From: Casuarius casuarius
Lineage: Eukaryota > Chordata > Aves > Casuariiformes > Casuariidae
Assembly: GCA_003342895.1 (NCBI GenBank)
Contig: PTFA01000092.1
Location: 1,086,717-1,150,716, forward strand
Length of the DNA stretch: 64,000 nucleotides
Direction of reading: 5' to 3'
The position numbers and the translations under genes are program-made. Below are positions 12,601 to 61,110 of the stretch, piece by piece. Below the pieces are notes generated by a model. That model did not search any database. It had not been told where the DNA came from and saw only the letters and a program-made list of their open reading frames with translations. The stretch's first letter is position 1. Every line of letters begins with the position of its first letter.

Positions 12601-14884
12601 GTTACTCCAAAACACGGTTTTCTACTGCTTGGGAAAAGGCTGTTCAAGGAAACATCTCCCTTTAGCTAAGCAGGCAGGCCACAATGTCCTATGTAGGCAC
12701 TATAGAAATATCTTTTTTTTTCTTGTTATTTGATGTTTTTTCCGTTCTTTCCTCTGTCCCTCTCTAGCTTCTTTCCCATGCTTTGCTTCGTTTTTCATCA
12801 TCTGCCTGGCCATCTGTGTTTCCCTGTTCCTGTTCCTCATAGCTTTCCCAAAGCAGACTAACGTTTCAGCAGCTCTTGGATTTAATTCCCAAGCCCTATG
12901 CCTTTCCTGTGGGTCCCAACCAGAAGAACACAGTTCTTCGGACAGTCTTTGGGTTGCAGTCTCCAACACGGGTATTTCTGAAGTGAAACCTAGAAAAGTG
13001 TCTCAAACTGCCCTCCTGGCTTCAGAATGGTTCTATTTTAGGACAAATAGCATGAAGGTGACTTTCACGGTCATCTGTCTTGGGTACTAACTTGGACTAT
13101 GCGTCATCGTAGGATCTAATTATCCTAGTCTTTCAATGTACTCACGCTCACAAGAGCACTGTGGGATACACTGGTCATCCCTTAACATACCATACGTAAA
13201 GAACAGGCACAGGCAGGGAAGAAATAACTTCCCTAGTTATTTGCTGCGCATCTTCCTGGAAGGTGCTCTGTGGCAGAGCAAATCCGAAGGTGTTAGGCTG
13301 GTGTCCTACAAGCTCATCAAGCCTTCCTTACCGATCGCTGAAAGCACCTGCCATCCATGGGTTTTATTCAAGGTGTGAGAGTTCTCCCTGCCTCAGAGAT
13401 CTTTGAAATTAGCCAAGCGATAGAAATATCAAGGCAAGGAAGCACGGGAGCCTGTTACAGCAGTAGAAATGAAACCTGTGGCTGTGAGTGCTTCTCCCAG
13501 CTACGAGCAGCCTGAGATGAATGAACGTGAACAGGAAGCGGAGCTCCCTCACGTGACTCCTTCTGGGGGATGCTCTCCTCATCCCTCCGCGCTGGTGGTA
13601 GGAGATGAATGGAGCAAGGCTTGGAGAACAAGGCAGTAAATTATGGAGCGCTCAGTGCCACAGGGAACCACAATTAAAGATTCAAGGGAAGGCTTGTGGC
13701 CGCGTTGCCCAAAGCGACAACGGTTGGCCAAGGTGAGCTGTGACGTTGGGGGCTTTGGGGCACACGATTCTATCTCATTGCCACCGGCGATAACTCAGCG
13801 CGGGGAAGGGGAAGCTGTCCAACACCGCGCATGGCGGGTCCCACGTCGGGGCATGTTCTGCACCTGCGTGAACTGGCAGAGGCTTGCAGCTCGTAGCAGG
13901 GCCAGTGTCAGCCCGTTGAATCCACACCTGATGTTGTGCTAGGTGAAGGGCATGTGCTGAGAAGCCACTTGTAGCATTTTGTGTTTCCCATAGATCCGGT
14001 TTATTTCCTAAGTCTACTAATACCTGGTGCTTCTAAGTGTTTAAGTCATAGTGCTTATTTCTTTTTTCTTCCCCCCGGCCTGATCTCAATTTGCCATTAA
14101 ATAAGTGAGGCAAAGTATCTCTTCCGAGGTCAGAGACCAGGTTAGCAGTGGGGGCAGAAACAGTGCTCAGATGAGGGGAGTTTCTTCTAGCCCTGGAGCA
14201 TCTGCAGACCTTTAGGTAGAGAACAGCGGCGTGGACATCGGAGTGATGTAAAGCACGGCTGCCTCCAGCTTTCCTTTGAGTCAGCCATGCAGATAAGGCA
14301 TTCCACGGTCCCGCTGTGTTAGCAAAACATTCTGCTGTTGCCGATGGATACCGAGGGCAGCCCGTTCCCGTGCTGGTGAGATGATGCCCCTGTGCCCCAT
14401 GGAGGATGCCCTCGGCTGTGCCGGACAGAGGCTCCTCTCTTCCTGCTCTCCCTCGCACCCGATGCAGCTCTGCCTCTGGGAGCCTTAACGCCACAACCCT
14501 CCTTTAGCCCCTTTGCGACTGGCAGGCAGCACCGCTCTCGTTCTCCGACTAAGGCCCAAGCTGAGCCGAGTGATGCTGTGTGTGCAGTAGGCTGAGGGCA
14601 CGAACGGGCTGCTCCTACGGCTCAGCCCATGCACAGGCGCTTGTTAGGTCTGAGCCTTCATTTATCCAGACTGAATTCACGGTTGTGGCTGCTCAGTTCT
14701 GGGGTGGCACCGTGGGATCCTGCCCTGGGAGGTCCTCGGGCACTGCCGTGGCTTTAACAGCAATTAAAGAGAGCAAGCAGGGAATAAAAGTCGTGTTTTC
14801 CCCTCTCTGGCAGAGGCAGCGGAGCGGGTGCCGGTCTGACTTTGCTTCCTGACACTGTTTTCCTCTCCCCCCTTGCCTCTGCAG
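9661..14884. other. Upstream non-coding stretch; nothing recognised
   Basis: Open frames are short and without motifs. A purine/pyrimidine-skewed segment at 11560-11610 gives antisense Lys/Glu-rich ORFs by composition. No exon other than the one starting at 14885 showed a convincing acceptor-donor pair. Confidence 0.35.
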
Positions 14885-14988
14885 AAAATGAGTTTCGGGG
14901 CGAGCTGCTGAGCCAGCGGTGGACCTGCGGAGAGAAGATCAGCAGCTGCGCAGGAGCGACCAGCCTACGCGGCGGCACACGCGTCAAG
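14885..14988 (+). other. MYT1: Candidate non-coding 5' UTR exon of MYT1
   Basis: A strong pyrimidine tract ending in CTCTGCAG is followed by 104 bases and a consensus donor, AAG|GTAAGC. Splicing from here to the acceptor at 22887 would put AAG directly before the MYT1 ATG, giving a purine at -3. The segment holds one short upstream ORF, ATG at 14888 to TGA at 14909-14911 (7 codons), which could dampen translation. The assignment to MYT1 is an inference from position, strand and splice quality. It could also be a chance exon-like sequence. The transcription start itself is not identified. Confidence 0.45.
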
Positions 14989-17900
14989 GTAAGCGGTGGG
15001 GGCCTCGGCCCCCCAAAAAGGCGTCCGTCCCCGCAAGACCTCACTTCTCTAATATGGGTCTCCCTCACCTCACATCAGCTGCTGGACCAGGGCTTCAGCC
15101 CTGAGGGATGAGGTGGTCCCCAGGGAGCCTTTCCGGTGCCCGAAGCAATTGGCCTCCAAAGCAGGAATTGGGAGTCTCTATCCCCTTATTGAAGCTGAAC
15201 CTCAGGCATGGTGTATAAAAGCAGAGAGGGCTTCCAGCTGCCACGATTTGGCTTTGGCTCCAGATTTTTAAATCCTTCCCTTCCTTTCGGATCCCATCCT
15301 TCAAGGATAGCTCAGATCTGGTTATTTAGGTCAATCCCAGGCCTCTTAGGAAAAAAAAAAAAAAAAAAGCCCTTTCTCTCGGGCGCCGGCTGATCGGAAG
15401 AAGACCCTCGTACGCCAGGTGAAGCGTTAATGCCTCCAGAGGGGACAAACGAGTCATTCATTCGCGCGGGTCCGTCGCGGGGAGAGGAGGCAGCTCCTGG
15501 TCCCAACAGAGCCGCTCAGTCACCGCCGCAGCTGGGCTCGATGAAAGGGGTCCAGCCAGCGCCGTCCAACCCCACGGCAGACCCACTGCCAGCAGAGGAG
15601 GAAGCTTTCATTAAACACAGAACTGGGCTGCTCATTACGCAAATGACGCTTCCTGCCCCATTTTGGGCTCTTGGTAATGAGGCACCAACCCTGGACTGGC
15701 AGACGGGCCCACCTGGGCTGCGGAGAACCATCCGTTGGTGACCGATGACACTGACTCTTCCTAAATCCCCAAATAAACTGAGCCCTGGGAAAGCCAAAAC
15801 CCAGCAAAAATCCACCCTGAAAGAGCCCTTCTTCGCTAACAAGCTGCCAGCTGTAAGCAGGTGCTGCCAGGAAAGCTCACACCTCCTCAGAAAGCAGAGT
15901 AAGCAGTTGCTGCTATATTTAACACAAGCCCAATTAAGACTTTTCTATTGAACCTGCCAAATAAGCACTTAGATTAGGTTTAATAAGATTGTTGTGCGTT
16001 AATAAAGCAATGATTACAAAAGGTAATATTCCCTGTACCTGGCGCTCATCTGGCGCTGGGCATTTTCCAAGCGTATTACTAACGTTAGCTGTTTCTCGCA
16101 GCGCTCATCTCTGCTGCGGCTCCTCCAGAGCAACCAAACGGGGGGACGAGGGGAAGCGGCCGGGGGGGCATTGGAAGTGGGAGCAGGATTTGGGGCACCG
16201 CAGCCTGGGGAGCAAGTGCCTGGAGATGCTAGCGCTGGTCCTGCAAAGGATGCGTGGACCCCACGCTGTGCACCTCCGGCCGCAAGATCGAGCCTGTCGT
16301 GGGCGGCCCAAGGTGCGTGAGGGAGGGCTGCTCCCCTGGGGAGTGACGGGTGAATTCAGGTCTTCCATTATTGCTATTTTTTCCCCATGCATTTCCTTCT
16401 CATTTAGGAAAATTAGAAAATAGGTATCTCTGCACATCAGCGCAGTGAAATATTTATTTGCTGATACGCAGCTACTGTATTCCCAGAAAATGCAGGCAGG
16501 AGTTTTGTTCTGGACAGTGTGTGCCTGTGTGCATGCAGCCCTCTGTTTCACAGGGCAGAGAGCAGTCCCAGACCCTCTCTTGCCGGTGAATCTGCACCAC
16601 GTGCGTATGCTTGCACTTGCACATGTGCTTGTAAATAAATAGTATATTTAAATGTAGTTTTTCATGCCAGCTATGGCTCGTGATCCATGGGATGCACAGC
16701 GGCAAAGGACGATCGGATGCGGGAGGCGCTGATTTATTTATTTGTGCCCGGGGAGAAGTGCAGACGCAGGATAAGATTTCCCATGGCGGGTGTGAAATGA
16801 GATCTCCGAAGGGCGCGAGGGAGAGGTGCTCTGCATGGGTCTGGCCGGGACTGTCCGTCCATCCAGGGGCTCCGGCATGCAATTGCCCCGGCCCCCCCCG
16901 GGCGCCTCAGGGGGGAACAAGTCTCTCCTCTCTGAACCTCCTCCGCGCCGCGGGGGTGAGCTGGGGGCTGAGCTGCGGCCGCTGCAGGCTGACGGCCCTG
17001 GCAATGAGCACCTATTGCTGCGGCCTCCTCGGAGATGCGCGCGTAGCATCGGCTTGGCAATTTCCTCGGATTGTGCCGCTTGAGGGTAATCTTATGAAAA
17101 TGGCAGCTTATTACAGAGCTCAAAAACAGCAGGGTTGGGGAACTGCATTTTTTTTCCCCTCCTCTCCCCACCCCTCCTCTTTGGGAGTGAGCGAACTGTT
17201 TGCACGCGCTGAACCGCTCCGGTCTCCTGGCGCACGAAATGGCGTTGGGATTGCATGTTGTAGCACTTGCAAACAGTCGCGAGGAAAGTATATGTCAACT
17301 TAAACTACGGCATCGGAAATCACCCCTGCCTAATGCCTGAATGTCAGCGCTGCGGAGGCGCGTGCTACAGCTGGGGCTGTGTCAGATGTGATGTTCGGGA
17401 GCATCTTTTCTGGTCCGCTTCACTCGTGCGGAGGATGCCTCCGCTCCCGCTGGAGAGCATTAGCGCTCAGTAAGTGTTTCATTTGCAATGTTGGTTTTCT
17501 TTTTTTTTTTGGGGGGGGGGGGGGGTTGGACCCTTTTTGCAAATGCGAACTGACAGCGCAGCTTCATTAGGATGTTTATGACACAGCTGTAATTCTTAAT
17601 TTGAGGGTTGGTACAAGCTGCGGTTTTGCATGTAAGGATGTCAAGGCAAAATCCTCCCTAGACTCCAAGCCGGCGAATACCACACAGGGTGTCCTTTCTT
17701 GAGAGCAGTGAGAGAGCAAAAGGCAGACGCGAGTTTATTCAGCTGCGAACGGGGCTCACAATAGGTGGAACGTCAGGAGGGTTTAAATCAAGCAGCAGGG
17801 AAGACCCTAAAGGAGGAAGGGGGAAAAAAACCCCAACCTCCGAGTGCGGTTATAAAATAGCAGCTGCGAGCTACTGGACTGATGTGGAGGTTTTGGCTAT

Positions 17901-20900
17901 ACTCAGTCTTTTTTTAAAAGTAGAGGGGGACTTTTGACTTTCCTCCATCGCCCCTTGCTTGTTTATTTTTCCAAATTAGCAGCTGGAGAGGGTTCATCAT
18001 GACCAAGACCTCTCCCTTTCCCGCGCTGACTGGCATGGCACGCCGCAAAGCGGAGGGCAGAGATTTGGAGACCCGGATCCGGGTCTGGCTTTAGGAGGCT
18101 CGGTCGGTGCCCTGAGGGCTCGCCGGAAAGACCTGCCTGCCGCGCTCAGCCCGCAGCAGCCAAGGGGGATTCCTCATGGGGGAAAAAAATTATAATAATA
18201 AAACCCCAAACCAAACAGCCCCCCTAAAACCCCAAATCAAAAATAAAAAAACCCCAACAGATGGGAGGAGAAATCAGGGCAGGCCATTCGAGCTCATCCT
18301 TGTTGCCTGGTGGCCCCGAGGGCCGCTTTGGCTGCCTGGCGGGAGGTGATTTGCCCTTAGCTTTGCTGGCACCCGTGGCCAGGGCAGAGCGAGACATGGG
18401 GGAGCCGTGCCTCGTGCGGGAGGTCCTGCTCTCTTTGCCCTGAGGAACTGAAGAAAAGGCTCTTTGGACCTGGGAGAGAGGAAGCCTTGAGCAGAAAACT
18501 GCTGTTTAACCCCTCTGTAGGAAAAATGTCGTTTCCTCTGGAATTTTCCTCCTCCTGCTTTACCTGCTGTTGGAAAATTTTTAGGTTTTGGGTTTTTTAG
18601 CTAAAAATAGAAGCTCTCCCTGTCCATCTCTCTGTCCCTCTAAAACTCTGATACAGCTTCCTGCAAACGGCATTTTTGCTGTATCCGCAAATGAGCAACG
18701 ATGGAGTAAAACAAGTATCCCCCCGACCCCTCGCCTCCCTTAGTGCAGTTGGAGGCTCTTTCAGTGTGTTTATTTTCCCTGAGCTCCGTGGGGCTCCTGG
18801 ATACGTATAAAGTATTAGCGCTGACCGTGGGGGATTTCAGCCCGGCCCGTAATGATACGTCTGCATCGAGCCATCACAACGGCAGCGGCAGTCCCACCCC
18901 GCGCGGGGCCCAGGGCTTCGCGCACTCAGGTGTCGGAGCAGGGGAGGCTCGAGCATCTTTAATTAGCGCTTTGGTTTTCCATTGGAAACGAAACGCGTAT
19001 GGAGATAAGAAAGAGAAAGAAAGAAAATATCAGCCCTGTAGGTAGTCCATAAAATTAAACTTCAGATCCGTGCTGCTGTTCCCACGCTGTATCGCTTAGT
19101 CTTGGCAGCAGAGCAAGAGAGTTAGGGCAGAAGAACATTTCTAAAATTCGTGTTGTACTCAGGTTAAACTGTCTTGCAAGTTCATCTCTCTGAACCTCGG
19201 TGTTTTAGATCTGCAGCATCAGGATGCCCTCGGTATTACTCGTATTATGGTAGTGGCAGGAAGCGCCTTAGTATACGGGGTAAGCGCACATTAAGGAGTA
19301 GCTGCTGTATCGGAGAACCCTTGGCTGAAGAGAGGAAAGGACAGGAGGGAAAAGGGGCGCCCAGACCTGCTCTGACCAGCTTGTCTGGCAATGTCAGGTT
19401 AGTAAATCCGAGAGACTTTTATTTTGGCTTAATGCGAGAGGTGCTCTAATGATTAGGTGAGGAGGAACAATGTAAACCTCTGCCTTGTCCTAGCTGAATC
19501 CTTGATACGCTGCGCTGGACTGATACTCTGGGGCTGGCAGCTGGTAGCAGTAATTTATCTGCAGGTTTCCTTTGGGGTAGGGGAGATAGCTTTGTTTTCC
19601 ATTGCAAGGTTAAAACAAGAAGAATGAAATCTGGAGAGCTTTTCAACCTGGCTCTTATGAGAGCAAGAGCGAGAGCAACTCAAAACACCCCGTCCGTCTC
19701 TCAGACTGCAAACACGCCCTGGGTGACCTGAAATTTCATGTTAAAGTGATCTTTCTAGAGGGCTCCTCGCTGATGAGGCAAACAGTGAAGGACAACAGTT
19801 TCCCGTAACCTTCATGTGCGCGAGCCCGATAACCGCAGAGGCCTCCGGAGGCATGGCAATGGCAGCGGCAGCTCATTCAAGTTGCCTGGGAGAAGCAGGC
19901 GCTGAGCCCAAAAGGGATCTTTCTCCATGCATTTCTGCACTTGGGTTGGAAATTTCATGCTTAGAAATAGGTGCATTCCTAATGGCTAGGCTCGTGCTTG
20001 GAAAGAGGTGTATTTCCAGCTGCTAGGCTTTGCAAAGTGGTGGAAAGAGGTGTATTTGCAGCTGCTAGACCTTGCAAAGCGGATGCCTGTTTGCAGGGCT
20101 TTCTCTCTGAGCCAAATGCAGGAATAAGGTCAGTTAGCTGAGGGCCGGAGGTGCTCAGGCACAAGCAGTTGCCCGTGCAAGATCGGCCGGGGCCCCCCGG
20201 GGCTGGGGTGTGTGTGTGGGCGACGGGGATGCTCCTCCACCCAGGGCTATAACTGCACAAGGCGTCTCCTGGTGGACTCGAACAGGGAATCCGGGATCTG
20301 TGGGATCCTAGATACCAGATATCCAGTCTGCTTTCCCTTGTAGTTAACAGAAAGGAACCGGTGCCCTGAAAGGGAGGTTTATCCTGGCTCGGAAGAGGTG
20401 TTGCAGGCAGCGGGAGGGATTGCTCTGCCCAGGTGCCGCGGAGTAGAGAGGAGCCTGGATGTTGGCTTAGATGCAACAGCAAGGTTTTTGAAGGCAAATG
20501 TTACATGAAATAGGATCTGTCCCTTCCGGCACTAAATTGTCAGCATTGCAAACAAGCAGCCTGGTCCCTTCCCAGCCAGCCTGTGCTCGAAGGTCAGGCT
20601 TAAGGACACCGCATTTTGGCTCTGCGTTTCCTCGCGGCCGTTTCGGAGGCCGACAGGCGGTGAAGGGGACGGCACGCCGCGACACGAGAGCCGCGGCATC
20701 GTCTCCACCGCTCGGGGCTGGCGTTGGCAGGCGGTGCCTGTTCCCGCAGCCCTCGCTGTCCTCTGCCGCTTTGAATAATGGATCTGCAGGAAATCCCGCT
20801 TGCCAAGGCACCGGCAGCACGCGGGCCAATTCTCTGGGAAAACCAATGAAAAAAAAAAAAACCCCACTCTGAAATTCATTTTGGTTGAACGCAGGCTCCC

Positions 20901-22887
20901 AGCAATCAGACGTATTAGCCCTATTGTGCGGCGCGCGGCGGAAGGCATTAGCTAGCTAGCGCAGCGCACGCCGGCTCTGAAGGGCTCATAAATGTAATGA
21001 AGTCCCTTTGACACCTGCTCCTCTCCGCACTTTAAACGTGAGCCATTGGTCCGCAGGGAACCGGGGCTTTAAAAATAGAAATTATAGTAATTGTCTGCTG
21101 CGTTATTGGGAAGATTGTAATAAACGTGGAGCACGCCACCACGGTGCCGCCAGCTCGGTGCCGGCGGGATGCAGGAGCAGCTCTGGGTTTTGATTTTATC
21201 CCTCCCTTCCCCAGTTCTCCCCATTCTCCCCATCCCCAACCGCAGAAGTCACTGTCAGTTCGTACGGTGTTTCTGGGGGGGGGGGAGTGGGAGAGTGGTA
21301 TTGGAGGAAATTTCATCTCTCCAATTTGGTGTGTTTTCATGCTTTCCGCTGGGGATCTTCATCACCCATCGCTTCCTGCAAAATGACCTGCCTTTCTTGG
21401 CACCATTCCCAAAACCTCGGCTGGAAAAGCAGAAGCCCAAACGGAGCAGCGTGCTGGTGGGAGCCACGGGGTTGGGGCCCCCGTGCCCCATCCACTGGGG
21501 CTCACACGCAGCATCGCCCCACGACGGCACGGGTTTGAAGGTGGCATCAGCAATTCTCTCTCAGATAACTGCAAATTGGAGAATTGCAGCGGTGTCCTCC
21601 CAAACCCCTCTCGGCCGCGCTGCTCCTCTGCCGCGAGGAGGGCTGATGGCTCCGTAGCTGGGGAAGGATAACGGGTGCTGGCGTCGGCAGGGCTCTGCCG
21701 CATGTCAAAATGAACTTGGCCTCCTTCCACCTGCGTTGGAGCTGCTCTGTGATTACCCCAGGGTTTTTATCCCCACCAGGCAGCTGCAAAATTTGGCTCA
21801 GGCTTGCATGCACCAGCCCTGGCATCTCACAGCCTTTGCTGGCCGCGGCGCTGCCCCAGAGCCAGGATCCCACCGGCAGGGAGAGCCCCGTCCGGGGGGG
21901 GGGAGCATAAACCTGGCTCTGTGACCACCCCACTAACTTCACCAAGTCTAATGAAAGCTCATTCCTGTTATTCTGGCCCTATTCTGCCTCGTGCATTTGT
22001 GCCTTGCCTCCGAAGGCCGCTGGCCCTTGGCTGGTGGGACCCTGCTGGCGCCCGGGTTATTTCGAGGCTCCCTGCCCAGGCGGCTGCGTCGCGCCCCGGA
22101 GGTGGCTGCGTTTCAGCCTTCCGCTACCTCGTGGCATGTTGTGATGTTTAATTAATACGGGGTGCTTTGAAGTCCCCAGTGTTACTTATTCATGCCCATA
22201 TTCCCTGCAGGACTTGGCGTTTGATGTCCACGGTCCAGGGGTTGTTTAGACACAGCCCCCTTTTGGTGTCAGATTTAAGCGCAGAGGAAAGGTTGCTCTT
22301 CAGAGCACGACATAAAAAGCTACCCTTCCCGGGCATCAGGTCGGTGCGACTGAATATTCAGAGATTTCCAAGCAATGATATGCGCTGGATGGTTACCTGC
22401 CAAAGGGCACATTGCTCCTGGCCAGCAAGGACCCAGCCAGCACGGAGATCTGCGTCTTGTTCTGCTCGCTGCACCTCAGCTGCACCTCTCTGGTGTAAAT
22501 GCAGAGAAATCGGCTCTGGTTTTAGCAAGAGATGTCGTGGCGTGAGCCAGCTCTCTCCATCGCGGGCCAGCGCATCCAGGCGCCCGTCATTCTGTGGCCC
22601 CCTGCCAGCAAAGGGTCCCTCTCGGGGTGTGGGATGTGGGGAGGAACTTAATGTCCTGAAATTTGGGCATTTGAAAGCAGATCAGGGCTTGTGCCTTTAA
22701 AATTAGTATCTTTGGTTTGAATGATAAAAGCAACACTAGAAACTCTGTCTCAAACAGGTGAAAGCTTCCCCTGCTGCCCGGAGGCATGTACTTGCACAGA
22801 TCAACTTTTCCCACTGTGTGTGAGGTTTTCCTTTAATGACAATTTTCCTTATTACCTTTTAATAATTATCTTTTCTCTCCATTCCAG
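14989..22887 (+). other. Probable 5' intron or upstream region of MYT1
   Basis: If 14885-14988 is a MYT1 leader exon, this is its 7.9-kb intron. It holds a CpG-dense segment at about 16860-17060 (with a GCGGCCGC at 16975), a T/G homopolymer at 17501-17525 and A/C-rich simple sequence at 18180-18260. It also holds the 42-bp tandem repeat at 20000 and a mixed AT/CpG block at about 20870-21130. No coding sequence was recognised. Confidence 0.4.
20000..20082 (+). repeat. 42-bp tandem duplication
   Basis: Two adjacent copies begin GGAAAGAGGTGTATTT and end GCAAAG. They differ at a few positions (CCAGCTGCTAGG versus GCAGCTGCTAGA). Each copy carries a CAGCTG E-box. The repeat lies 2.8 kb upstream of the first MYT1 coding exon. 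Confidence 0.8.
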
Positions 22888-58601
<35,714 letters not shown>

Positions 58602-61110
58602 TGCCGCGGGACAGAGCCGAGTGAGCGAACGAACTGTAAGAGGGAACTTTCACTCCAAGTATTCAGGTTTACAAGTTAGAAAACTTGTTTAATGAATGAA
58701 AAAAAAAGGACCAAAACGTAACCAAGAGGCCATTTATGAGACGTGGAACTGACTGAACTCAATGTTCTCGTTTACTTAACTTTGGACCTTCTTGAGAAAA
58801 ATGGGATTTTTCTACCTGGACCATGAGGTAGATCAGGATGGAAGGTTAAATTCTCCAGTAGGCTGTGGGGCTTGGTAGCTGGTGGAGAGCAGGCGTCTTT
58901 CATGAGTCGCCACGCTTTTGCAGAGTTGATCCAAGGGTTAGAACGTTGCAAGAACAGGTTTTGTCTGATCCGAGACTAGCGTGTGACTGGCTTAAACCCT
59001 CATGTTGTCTATGGTCGTATGTCCAGATCACCTACTCACACATGAATTATGTTATATGTTGCTATAAGTGCTGGAGCTGCAAGCTACCTGTAAATCTGAA
59101 CCTGTGCTGGGCCTCCCAACCCCAAGGTGTTCAGATATCCACTGGGCATGGGAACTCTTAAGTATTATAAAGTAGCTTATTTTTATTTTCTGAAAGAAAT
59201 CTGAAGAGCAGTTCTGGATCTCCAGTGGAAAGCGCAATGGAAAAAAGGTTCTCAGGGAAGCTTTTGGAGTTTGCAACTACAGTATTCCTTTGTCTGTCTT
59301 AAATATGAGAATAGCTATTATGAATAGGCCAATACCAGATATTTCATACAGAAGAATTCTAAATGTGTCATGGTCCAGTGTATATGATTTTTTGGAAGTC
59401 TATTTGATGACAGTTCTGGTTCTTTTCATTATTGTGATCATCCTAACAGTGGCGCAGTACTGCCAGTCCAGAGATCATACATCAATGCCGGAGAATGTTT
59501 GAGATTGCGATGAACAAAAAAAAAAACCAACAACAAAAAGAGAGATAGTTAATTGATGGCCAGCAAAGTGCTTACCCAACGTGAATCAGTTGATTTCCTA
59601 GAGATAGCCACATGGTAATGGGTTTCTTGGTTTGGTTTTCTAGTTTTTGTGCAAAATTACAGAGCAGGCGCCATTCCGAAAAAAAAAAAGAGTATTCAGG
59701 TATTGGGTATTCTTCCAAAGAAGCATTTTGTAAGCAGTTCGGTACACGCAGCACTGTGCACTCAAAGAACAACTGCATGAATGTCTTTGCTCAGCTGATC
59801 TGCAGCACCGTGAGGTCAGCGCGGCGGCGGGGGCGTTTCCGAAGCGCTCCGAAAAGCGGGGGAGCCCAGGTGGGACGGGGTGCCGGGAGGTCCGGCGCAC
59901 GCTCCCCGCCGCCGCGAGTCCTGGGGGTCTGTGCGATCGGCTCGGCCCGTGGGTCCCGCGCGGCCGCTCTCGTCCCAGCTCGTCCCCGGGCTGGTGCTGG
60001 CGCCGGGAGGCAGAGCCCCGGGAGGAGTTTGCTGACCAACGCTAAAGGCAAGACTGCTGGTGTCATTTTGAGCCCAATCCTGCAGATATTTAGGGCATAA
60101 TCCCAAATTCAAAGTCAGCGGAAAGATTCCCGCTGCTCCCAGCGGACACTGGATCCGGCCTTTAAGCTCCTGAGCAGCTGGACTCGCGCAGGTCCCCCGT
60201 TGCAGCCAACGGGGCAGCTCCCGTGAGCAAATTTACTCCCATGCTTAAGTGTTTGCAGGATCAGACTCCACGAGTTCACTTATTTTAGAACCCATTCCAA
60301 GTGCAAAACTACAAAAGAAAGGGGAAAAAACTAATAATTTGAGGTGTTAAAAACACAATGTTCTTAACATGTAAATAGAGTCCAAATTGATTGTGACTGC
60401 AATTCAGTTAGTATTTAAAAGTAGAGAAATTGCACTTCCTGGAAGAAAGAGAGGAGAAAAAAAAAAGTAGTTAGTTTAATTATCCTGTAAATTATTTAAT
60501 TTTGGCAAGATATATGTAATTTATATTTACAACACCTTATGTTAACTTTTTGCTATTTATTTAACTTTTTTATTTATTAATTTTATACTTATTTTAAACT
60601 GGACACCGCACCATAGAAAAGAAGATAAAAGAAGCAAAAAAATTAAAAATTAAAACTTTTGACCATAAAAAACGATATTCCAAAAAAAAAAAGAAAAAAA
60701 AAGAAAAACCCCTATCTACAACTCCTACTTGTAATTTTGATGCAACCAAGTTATTTTTTATATATTTTGTTATTTATTCTTTTAACGATGGGAATTTTTT
60801 TAAAGATATTTTATAACTGAGACATTTTGATAATTTTTTGGTTTGTTTTTTTGAGGGGGGCAGGGGTACCGGGGGGAAGAGAGCCTTTTTCGGTTTTTCT
60901 TTTCTTTTTCATTCGTATGGTTTCAGGCACTGATAACAGGAAATGAAAAATTCTGTATTTATTATTTATTTAATATTTAAGTCCGAAATGAACTGTGCTC
61001 TTGTTGTATATTTATTTTGTTGTTTGTGTGTCGGTTACGTGATGACTGAGTACTCGTTTCTGTGCAGGAATACTGTTCATATTTAAATAATAAAGAGGCG
61101 CATTGAAAGT
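58602..61110 (+). other. MYT1: MYT1 3' untranslated region
   Basis: About 2.5 kb runs from the stop codon to the polyadenylation signal. No AATAAA was seen earlier in the stretch. It is mostly AT-rich, with many ATTTA-type elements near the end (60540-60600 and 60955-60985), as in unstable regulatory mRNAs. An unusual GC- and CpG-rich block interrupts it at about 59814-60030. A-rich runs occur at 59515-59540 and 60680-60706. The ORFs in it are short and resemble nothing known to me. Confidence 0.8.
61089..61094 (+). terminator. MYT1: Polyadenylation signal AATAAA of MYT1
   Basis: A canonical AATAAA hexamer overlaps an AATAAT just upstream. It is followed about 35-45 bases later by a GT-rich stretch (TGTTATTCTGTG), the usual downstream element. 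Cleavage would fall near 61105-61115. This gives a plausible end for the transcript. Confidence 0.75.

Noticed and set aside
16680..17303. 207-codon + strand ORF in the upstream region
   Set aside because: It lies in a CpG-dense stretch that keeps several frames open on both strands. No homology or motif was recognised.
59290..59502. ORF in the 3' UTR with a hydrophobic segment (VLFIIVIILTV)
   Set aside because: It is in AT-rich 3' UTR, short, with no homology and a weak start context. Composition explains it.
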